Assembly: GCA_900554395.1 (NCBI GenBank)
Contig: USHB01000029.1
Coordinates: 1 to 10,947, forward strand
DNA length: 10,947 nt
Source of the DNA: an uncultured Phascolarctobacterium sp.
GTDB taxonomy: Bacteria; Bacillota; Negativicutes; Acidaminococcales; Acidaminococcaceae
Direction of reading: 5' to 3'
A program made the position numbers and the translations under genes. Below, piece after piece: positions 6,125 to 10,947 of this stretch. The notes beneath the pieces are model-generated. The model did no database searches. It was not told the origin of the DNA and was given only the letters and a program-made list of their open reading frames with translations. Every line of letters starts with the position of its first letter. The first letter of the stretch is position 1.

Positions 6125-8451
6125 TATTTATTCCTCTGTTTTTTCTTACTTTTATTATGTTTTCCTTTGGAATTTTTGGTAAATTTACTGCCGCCTTTAC
6201 CTCGTTTGGCAAGTTTATCCCTGCCTTTTTTCTTTTTGCCTTTTTTATTAGGTATATCATTGCGGCGCGGCAAGGCTTTGCGCTGTTCTGCAAGCTGCAT
6301 TTTAATACGCTCACGCACGCTGGCATCTTCACCGGCAAGAATAAAATCAATATTCCGTTCGGCTATATTAACCTGAAATACTTCTATACGTACAGGGTCG
6401 CCCAAACGGTAGCATTTACGGGTATGCGTGCCTATCAGCGCATAGCTTTCTTCGGCAAATTCATAGTAATCATCCAAAAGGCTTGAAATATGCACAAGGC
6501 CTTCAACGCCGTTGGCAAGTTCCACAAACATGCCAAAAGCTGTAACGCCGCTGATGATGCCTTCATATTCTTCACCAATATGCCCTGCCATATATTCCGC
6601 CTTTTTCAAATCAACGGTAGCGCGTTCCGCTTCGGCAGCCGTGCGCTCACGGATTGAAGAATGTTCGGCGATATGGTCAAGTTTATTGATGTATTCGTCT
6701 TTGGTTTGCTCTTTCATGTAAGGGTCAGCAAGCCATTTGTGCAGCAGGCGGTGGACGATTAAATCCGGATAACGGCGGATTGGAGAAGTAAAATGGGTAT
6801 AGTATTCTGCTGCCAGCCCAAAATGCCCGATATTATCGGTTTGATACACAGCCTGTTTTAATGAGCGCAAAGCAACGGCAGATACCATGCGTTCTTCCGG
6901 ACGCCCTTCCATGGCTATCAGTGCTTTTTGCAGTTCCAACGGCTTAACTTCGGCAGCAACAGGCATTTTTACATTAAAACGTGCTAATAAAAGCGCAAGG
7001 TCGCGCATTTTTTCTTCCTGCGGCTTATCATGCACGCGGTAAATAAACGGCCATTTTTGCAGCGCCATATGGCGGGCAACGGTTTCGTTGGCAGCAAGCA
7101 TAAATTCTTCAATGATAGATTCTGCCAGCCCATGTTCACGCTGAACTATTTCTACCGGTTTGCCGGTTTCGTCCAAAATTACTTTCTGCTCCGGCAGGTC
7201 AAAATCAATGGCTCCGCGCGTTACGCGTTTTTTGTGAAGAATTACACAGAGTTTTTCCATTTCTTGAAGCATCGGCAAGGTATCGCTGTATTTTTCGGTC
7301 AGTTCAGTATTTTTATTGACCAATATTTCGCGCACAATGCGGTAGCTTAAACGGTGGCGCACATTAATAACGCCGGGGAAAATATCGTAAGTTTTAATAC
7401 GCCCTTTTTTATCTATCAGCATTTCGCAGCACATTACAAGGCGGTCTTCACCTGCATTAAGGCTGCAAATACCGTTGGAAAGGCGTTCCGGCAGCATCGG
7501 CAGCACACGGTCTACAAGGTAAACGCTTGTACCGCGCTCCTGTGCTTCACGGTCTAAAATTGTATTTTCGTGTACGTAATGGCTTACATCGGCAATATAA
7601 ACGCCAAGCGTAAAATCACCGTTACCGGCAGGCTGAACAAAAACAGCATCGTCCAGGTCTTTGGCATCGTCGCCGTCAATGGTAACAATCAAACGGTCAC
7701 GCAAATCACGCCTGCCTTCAAGCTCCGTACTTTTAATATTTTTCGGCACACGTTTGGATGCAGTAATTACCTGCTCCGGAAACTCCAGCGGCAAATCGTA
7801 CTGTTTAATCAGCGAAAGCAGTTCCATGCCGGCATCGCCTGTATTGCCAAGCACTTCTACAATTTTGCCTTCAATATTGCGGCGGCTGTCCGGAGCCCAT
7901 TCTGTAATTTCAGCCACTACTTTCTGGTTATCCTTAGCACCGCCGAAATTACGTTTTAAAATATATACGTCCTGCCCGATGCGCTTGTCATCAGGCACAA
8001 CAAAGCCATAATCGCGGCTTGCTTTAAATGTGCCGACGATTTTATTATTGGCATGTTTGATAATGCGGATAATTTCGCCTTCCGGCTTGCGGTCATTGCC
8101 GCCTGCGCTTTCTACCCTTGCCATTACACGGTCGTTGTTCATGGCGCCGTTTAATAAACGCGGCGGTATAAAAACATCCGGCCTGTCGCCTTTGTTATCC
8201 GGTATAACAAAGCCAAAGCCTTTGCTTGTAAGCTGTACCCGGCCAACAACCAGACCCATTTTTTCCGGCAGTCCGTAAGTACCGTAACGCGTTTTTATAA
8301 TTTCGCCGTTTTCCAAAAGCTCTTTTAAATCCTGCCAAAAGGTGTTTAAATTGCCTGTTATGGGAATTTCTTCAATTAAATCTTCTGCAGTCAGCGGCGC
8401 ATAGCTGCTGCGCTGCATAAACTCCAGTATTTGTTCTTTTCCTTTTTTCAT
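6124..8451 (-). CDS. rnr: ribonuclease R, 3'-to-5' exoribonuclease
   Basis: A 775-residue RNase R, a processive hydrolytic exonuclease that degrades structured RNA from the 3' end. Domains in order are an N-terminal winged-helix region (1-62), two cold-shock RNA-binding domains (about 65-125 and 135-195), the RNB catalytic domain (about 240-580), an S1 domain (about 629-708, with [17 protein letters not shown]) and a very basic Lys-rich tail (about 724-775). The metal-binding signature is Asp259, Asp265, Asp267 and Asp268 in [13 protein letters not shown], with the spacing known from RNase II and RNase R. In E. coli the Lys-rich tail of RNase R takes it to tmRNA-SmpB on stalled ribosomes, where it removes the faulty mRNA. 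The genes here are adjacent in the same order. The ATG lies one base after the thioesterase stop. The S1 domain and tail argue against plain RNase II. Confidence 0.97.
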   Translation of the reverse strand: MKKGKEQILEFMQRSSYAPLTAEDLIEEIPITGNLNTFWQDLKELLENGEIIKTRYGTYGLPEKMGLVVGRVQLTSKGFGFVIPDNKGDRPDVFIPPRLLNGAMNNDRVMARVESAGGNDRKPEGEIIRIIKHANNKIVGTFKASRDYGFVVPDDKRIGQDVYILKRNFGGAKDNQKVVAEITEWAPDSRRNIEGKIVEVLGNTGDAGMELLSLIKQYDLPLEFPEQVITASKRVPKNIKSTELEGRRDLRDRLIVTIDGDDAKDLDDAVFVQPAGNGDFTLGVYIADVSHYVHENTILDREAQERGTSVYLVDRVLPMLPERLSNGICSLNAGEDRLVMCCEMLIDKKGRIKTYDIFPGVINVRHRLSYRIVREILVNKNTELTEKYSDTLPMLQEMEKLCVILHKKRVTRGAIDFDLPEQKVILDETGKPVEIVQREHGLAESIIEEFMLAANETVARHMALQKWPFIYRVHDKPQEEKMRDLALLLARFNVKMPVAAEVKPLELQKALIAMEGRPEERMVSAVALRSLKQAVYQTDNIGHFGLAAEYYTHFTSPIRRYPDLIVHRLLHKWLADPYMKEQTKDEYINKLDHIAEHSSIRERTAAEAERATVDLKKAEYMAGHIGEEYEGIISGVTAFGMFVELANGVEGLVHISSLLDDYYEFAEESYALIGTHTRKCYRLGDPVRIEVFQVNIAERNIDFILAGEDASVRERIKMQLAEQRKALPRRNDIPNKKGKKKKGRDKLAKRGKGGSKFTKNSKGKHNKSKKKQRNK

Positions 8452-8452
8452 T

Positions 8453-8851
8453 TTAATCCTCCAGCATCATTTTGGCAGTAGCTTCTGCCGCAACAATGCC
8501 ATCTTTTGTTATAATTTCGCCGTGCATTTCTACAAGGCGTCCTTTTTGCTTAATACGTGTTCCCACGCACTTTACTTCTTCACCTATTTTCAGCGGCTGG
8601 CGGTAACGAAGTTCCATTTTGGCGGTATAAGCTGGTTTTCCTTCCATGCAAAACAGGTAGTGACCCATAATTTCGTCCAGCAAAACGCTTATTAAACCGC
8701 CGTGCATCATACCGTTATAACTTTGGTGTTCTTCTTTCGGCGTAAAATAAGACACACATTCTTTTTCGTCCATCTTAAAAGTCATTTTCAAACCTATCGG
8801 GTTTTGCTTGCCGCAGGCAAAACACATAGGGTATTCTTTATCTTCAAACAT
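8453..8851 (-). CDS. PaaI-type hotdog-fold thioesterase
   Basis: A 132-residue protein of the 4HBT/PaaI hotdog superfamily, which hydrolyses acyl-CoA thioesters. Visible signatures are MCFACGKQNPIGL (9-21), in which Cys10 and Cys13 form a CxxC frequent in one PaaI subgroup, and YNGMMHGGLISVLLDEIMG (45-63). The latter contains the HGG turn and an acidic residue (Asp59 or Glu60) at the usual catalytic helix position. These proteins normally act as dimers or tetramers in the cytoplasm. The acyl group used here is not predictable. The ATG follows the hydrolase stop directly and its own stop is one base before the rnr start, so the gene sits inside a translationally coupled operon. The neighbouring esterase-like protein suggests a joint role in small ester or thioester turnover, but this may be only a shared transcript. 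Confidence 0.83.
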   Translation of the reverse strand: MFEDKEYPMCFACGKQNPIGLKMTFKMDEKECVSYFTPKEEHQSYNGMMHGGLISVLLDEIMGHYLFCMEGKPAYTAKMELRYRQPLKIGEEVKCVGTRIKQKGRLVEMHGEIITKDGIVAAEATAKMMLED

Positions 8852-9589
8852 TTATCTATCCTTTAAAAAAGCAAGTATTTTATTAAATACCGCTTCCCTT
8901 TCCTTATCCAATGTCAAAATATGTCCGCAATGTTCAAACCATACCAGTTCTTTGCGCGGCGAAGAAATATTATCATAAATAAACTGTGCGCTTTGCCAAC
9001 GCACTGTATGCTCTATTTTACTCTGCATTACAAGGCATGGCACAGTTATTTTTTGCAAAAAGCCCTGTTTGCATTTTTTTATAAACTTAAACATGCTTAC
9101 CAATGGTTTGGTAGGCATTGCTTCACACTGCACGCAGTATTCATCAGGCACGTTATCAAACACACGCTGCCGCTTTTTTATATAGCGGATAATAAAACGC
9201 AGCCACGGCAGCAGAAACTGCCTTTTATCACAAACGTAAATCGGCGCCGCCATTACTACAATTTTATCCGGCTCAAGTTCTGCCGCTGCTTTCAAAGTCA
9301 GCAAGCCACCCATAGAAAGCCCTGCTACATATACCTTACGGCAGACAGCTTTAAGTTTGGCAAAACCTCGTTTTACTTCGGCATACCAGTCATTAAAATT
9401 ATACTGAGATAAAATTTGGGGAGTCATGCAGTGGCCCGGCAGCAAAACGCCAAGTACGGTATATCCCTTGCTGTGCAGAAATTCACCCAGCAAACGCATC
9501 TCTCCCGGTGCGCCGGTATAGCCGTGTATTAAAAGCACGCCTTCTGTGCCGCCGGCGAAAAAGAATGGTTTTGCTCCAAGTTTAGCCAC
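8852..9589 (-). CDS. alpha/beta hydrolase, Est30-like carboxylesterase or monoacylglycerol lipase
   Basis: A 245-residue alpha/beta hydrolase close in size and layout to the Geobacillus carboxylesterase Est30. The oxyanion-hole motif LLIHGYTG is at 19-26, the nucleophile elbow GLSMGG has Ser92, and the general base is His223 in CGHILTLD. The acid position, Asp193 in Est30 by alignment from memory, is Glu193 here (KIEHTV). There is no signal peptide, so it is cytoplasmic. Residues 122-180 form a basic, hydrophobic cap region that would shape substrate choice. The start is a GTG with GGAGG seven to eight bases upstream. No better ATG start is seen. This is the first gene of the operon with the thioesterase, rnr and smpB, behind an extended -10 promoter. 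In many Firmicutes an Est30-type gene also lies between secG and rnr, so the placement is conventional. The natural substrate is unknown. Confidence 0.87.
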   Translation of the reverse strand: MAKLGAKPFFFAGGTEGVLLIHGYTGAPGEMRLLGEFLHSKGYTVLGVLLPGHCMTPQILSQYNFNDWYAEVKRGFAKLKAVCRKVYVAGLSMGGLLTLKAAAELEPDKIVVMAAPIYVCDKRQFLLPWLRFIIRYIKKRQRVFDNVPDEYCVQCEAMPTKPLVSMFKFIKKCKQGFLQKITVPCLVMQSKIEHTVRWQSAQFIYDNISSPRKELVWFEHCGHILTLDKEREAVFNKILAFLKDR

Positions 9590-9612
9590 GTTCTTCCCTC
9601 CAATATACCATA

Positions 9613-9621
9613 ATTATACCA
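9613..9621 (-). promoter_or_regulatory. extended -10 promoter of the hydrolase-thioesterase-rnr-smpB operon
   Basis: On the minus strand TGGTATAAT gives a perfect -10 preceded by the TGn extension. No good -35 is found at 16-18 bases, where the sequence is the end of the secG terminator. Transcription would start near 9606, about 17 bases before the GTG. Some readthrough from secG could also feed this operon. Confidence 0.65.
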
Positions 9622-9626
9622 CATAC

Positions 9627-9660
9627 AAAAAAATCCCACATCGTATGGATGCAGGATTTT
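9627..9660 (-). terminator. rho-independent terminator of secG
   Basis: A 13-bp stem with two G-U pairs (9630-9642 with 9648-9660) and a 5-base loop is followed on the minus strand by a run of seven T ending at 9627. It lies about 20 bases after the secG stop and just upstream of the next promoter. Confidence 0.9.
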
Positions 9661-9682
9661 ACAAACGTTTATAATTTTAAAA

Positions 9683-9907
9683 TTACATGCTTAATTTGGC
9701 AATTATCAATGTAATAAGAGCAAACAAAATGCCTAAAACGATGGTTGCTTTAGCCATCATTGTATCCATATCGTTGCCTTTGCCAAAATAACCGCCACCG
9801 CCGCCAAAAGCGTCGGACAGGCCGGAACCCTTGCCGGACTGCATAAGCACAGAGCCAATTAATGCTATGCTGACAATAACGTCCAATACACTTAACGCTG
9901 TAATCAA
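9683..9907 (-). CDS. secG: preprotein translocase subunit SecG
   Basis: A 74-residue inner-membrane protein of the SecYEG channel, which helps SecA-driven export. There are two hydrophobic segments (about 3-23 and 51-71). The family-typical loop between them contains LMQSGKGSGLSDAFGG (21-36) and a glycine run. The length is normal for Firmicute SecG. The start is TTG at 9907, supported by a perfect AGGAGG at 9916-9921 with eight bases of spacing; no ATG fits as well. It has its own promoter and terminator, so it is monocistronic. The order secG, esterase, rnr, smpB, ssrA is common in Firmicutes. The exported rhodanese in this window would pass through this channel. Confidence 0.95.
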   Translation of the reverse strand: MITALSVLDVIVSIALIGSVLMQSGKGSGLSDAFGGGGGYFGKGNDMDTMMAKATIVLGILFALITLIIAKLSM

Positions 9908-9939
9908 CTTGGCTTCCTCCTAAACTAAATTACCTTTTA

Positions 9940-9968
9940 ATTTTACCATAACAAAACTTGCGTTACAA
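9940..9968 (-). promoter_or_regulatory. promoter of secG
   Basis: On the minus strand TTGTAA (9963-9968) and TAAAAT (9940-9945) are separated by 17 bases. A TG lies one base before the -10 hexamer. The start would be near 9933, giving a leader of about 25 bases that contains AGGAGG. Confidence 0.75.
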
Positions 9969-9988
9969 TAAAATTTTCCGTATCTGGT

Positions 9989-10020
9989 AAAAAAGCCTGC
10001 TTCTCAGTGAAGCAGGCCTT
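9989..10020 (-). terminator. rho-independent terminator of rpsO
   Basis: A 9-bp GC-rich perfect stem (9995-10003 GCCTGCTTC with 10009-10017) with a 5-base loop is followed on the minus strand by a run of six T. It begins about 11 bases after the rpsO stop codon. On the plus strand the stem is followed by only a short T-run. Confidence 0.93.
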
Positions 10021-10030
10021 TATTTGCCAA

Positions 10031-10297
10031 TTATTTACGCAGGCCGAGCTTTGCAAGGATTGCACGATAACGCTCGATATCCTTAGCCATAAGATAGTTT
10101 AACAGCCCACGGCGCTGGCCAACCATTTTCAGAAGGCCGCGGCGGGAATGATGGTCTTTTTTATGGTCTTTAAGATGTTCGGTAAGATATTTAATACGTT
10201 CGGTCAATACGGCGATTTGTACTTCCGGAGAACCGGTGTCGCCTTCGTGTCTTGCATTTGCAAGGATGATTTCTTGTTTTCTTTCAGGTGTTAACAT
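10031..10297 (-). CDS. rpsO: 30S ribosomal protein S15
   Basis: S15 is a primary-binding protein of the small subunit that docks at a three-way junction in 16S rRNA and starts assembly of the platform. The 88-residue length from the ATG at 10297 is normal. Diagnostic stretches are [15 protein letters not shown] (20-34), [15 protein letters not shown] (41-55) and [11 protein letters not shown] (58-68), which contain the rRNA-contacting His, Asp and Arg residues. The ATG has GGAGG at 10306-10310 with eight bases of spacing. The frame stays open upstream to 10399, but that extension does not look like S15 and holds the leader RNA. The gene has its own promoter inside the end of ribF and its own terminator. 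S15 often represses its own mRNA by binding the leader. Confidence 0.97.
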   Translation of the reverse strand: MLTPERKQEIILANARHEGDTGSPEVQIAVLTERIKYLTEHLKDHKKDHHSRRGLLKMVGQRRGLLNYLMAKDIERYRAILAKLGLRK

Positions 10298-10383
10298 TTG
10301 CAATTCCTCCATTTTTCTGTAATCGCCAGTGCATAGAAACCGCCGGAGCAGCGCATCTCCAAGCAATGGTTCAAAAATAATAC
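10298..10383 (-). promoter_or_regulatory. rpsO mRNA leader, candidate S15-binding autoregulatory structure
   Basis: The predicted 5' leader is about 85 bases, longer than that of secG. It contains a GGAG...CTCC hairpin (arms about 10360-10357 and 10348-10345), a second possible CCGG...CTGG hairpin and several GGCG steps before the GGAGG site. S15-responsive leaders in Firmicutes imitate the rRNA site with helices and GGC/GU steps, so such a role is plausible. I could not fold it reliably, and no match to a named leader family is claimed. Confidence 0.35.
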
Positions 10384-10389
10384 TTAAAC

Positions 10390-10418
10390 AGTATAACACA
10401 AAGTTATTGATTGGGCAA
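10390..10418 (-). promoter_or_regulatory. promoter of rpsO within the 3' end of ribF
   Basis: On the minus strand TTGCCC (10413-10418) and TATACT (10390-10395) are separated by 17 bases. The -35 overlaps the last ribF codons and the -10 lies after the ribF stop. The start would be near 10383. There is no terminator between ribF and rpsO, so readthrough from ribF probably adds to expression. Confidence 0.65.
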
Positions 10419-10947
10419 CTGTTTTTTATTTAAAAAATATGTTTTAATTGCTTCTTTATCAGCGTCTATCTGCCTGCACAGTTCTTCAATGCCGCTGAAT
10501 TTCTGTTCTGCACGGATGTATTTATAAAAATAAACCTTCATTGTTTTGCCGTACAGGTCGCCGCTGCAATTAAACAGATTGACTTCAAGCCTTACATGTT
10601 CAACATCATTAAACGTGGGGTTATTGCCTATATTGCCCATGCCTTCATAAGTTATGCCGTCAATTTCTGCTTCAACGGCATAAACACCCGGCGCAGGAAC
10701 AGCCATTTCACTGTTCTGCAATTCAATATTGGCAGTTGGAAAACCAAGTTTTCTGCCACGTTCATCACCATGGACAATCTGCCCGGTAATACTGTAAACG
10801 CGCCCAAGCATATTATTGGCATGTTCTATATGCCCTGCCCTGATTAAATTACGGATGCCCGTACTGCTTACAATATTGCCGTTCATTTTTACCAGCGGGC
10901 GTACAATTACATCAAAGCCGTCTTTTTTGCCGCTGCGTTCCAACGTA
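10404..10947 (-). CDS. ribF: bifunctional riboflavin kinase / FAD synthetase RibF, 3' part
   Basis: This is the C-terminal 180 residues of RibF, which phosphorylates riboflavin to FMN and adenylylates FMN to FAD. The frame is open through the right window edge, so the N-terminal nucleotidyltransferase part is missing from view. Residues 24-48, numbered from the window edge, include the end of the FAD synthetase module, SSTGIR (27-32) and ANNMLGR. The riboflavin kinase module follows, with [12 protein letters not shown] (64-75); its PTAN motif binds magnesium and ATP. Then come [21 protein letters not shown] and [15 protein letters not shown], whose glutamate is the usual kinase base. A Leu codon (TTG at 10943) could look like a start but lies inside the conserved protein. 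The order ribF-rpsO is widespread in Firmicutes. Confidence 0.95.
   Translation of the reverse strand, partial: TLERSGKKDGFDVIVRPLVKMNGNIVSSTGIRNLIRAGHIEHANNMLGRVYSITGQIVHGDERGRKLGFPTANIELQNSEMAVPAPGVYAVEAEIDGITYEGMGNIGNNPTFNDVEHVRLEVNLFNCSGDLYGKTMKVYFYKYIRAEQKFSGIEELCRQIDADKEAIKTYFLNKKQLPNQ

Noticed and set aside
5615..6376. Plus-strand open frame of 253 codons across smpB and the end of rnr
   Set aside because: It is antisense to two conserved genes and to the ssrA promoter. The Phe/Leu-rich translation comes from reverse reading of Lys/Glu-rich codons.
10298..10399. 34-residue N-terminal extension of S15 from 10399
   Set aside because: S15 proteins begin at MLTPERK, the ATG at 10297 has a strong GGAGG site, and the extension starts before the predicted transcript start.

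Overview
The window reads as a Gram-negative-type Firmicute, most likely a member of the Negativicutes (Acidaminococcaceae or Phascolarctobacterium-like). This is an inference from protein flavour, moderate GC, strong AGGAGG-type ribosome binding sites, sigma-A-type promoters and a Sec-exported rhodanese; no marker in the window proves it. Nothing suggests a mobile element, phage or CRISPR array. Most of the window is ordinary core genome. The one accessory-looking part is a tandem set of three LarA-like nickel racemase genes.

Layout from left to right. The 3' part of a class II fructose-bisphosphate aldolase gene (1-588, +) ends at a bidirectional terminator. Facing it is a three-gene minus-strand operon of LarA-family proteins (order of transcription: 4601 to 3291, 3291 to 2002, 1951 to 650). 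All three keep the residues that hold the nickel-pincer cofactor and the two catalytic histidines. The cofactor-synthesis genes larB, larC and larE are not in this window. A short divergent intergenic region (4602-4774) holds a candidate lar promoter, an inverted repeat just upstream of its -35, and a near-consensus promoter for an exported single-domain rhodanese (4775-5206, +).

The rest is minus strand, and in transcription order it is: the 3' part of ribF; rpsO with its own promoter, a structured leader and a terminator; secG with its own promoter and terminator; then a tightly packed operon of an Est30-like alpha/beta hydrolase, a PaaI-type hotdog thioesterase, rnr (RNase R) and smpB, with gaps or overlaps of 0-1 base. 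Immediately after smpB comes ssrA (tmRNA, 5262-5607), which has its own consensus promoter and ends in a terminator shared with the convergent rhodanese gene.

The rnr-smpB-ssrA block gathers the three partners of ribosome rescue: tmRNA and SmpB release stalled ribosomes and tag the nascent chain, and RNase R degrades the faulty mRNA. The proposed tag peptide is AKNDYALAA. The lar operon probably interconverts stereoisomers of three different 2-hydroxyacids, but the substrates cannot be read from sequence alone.
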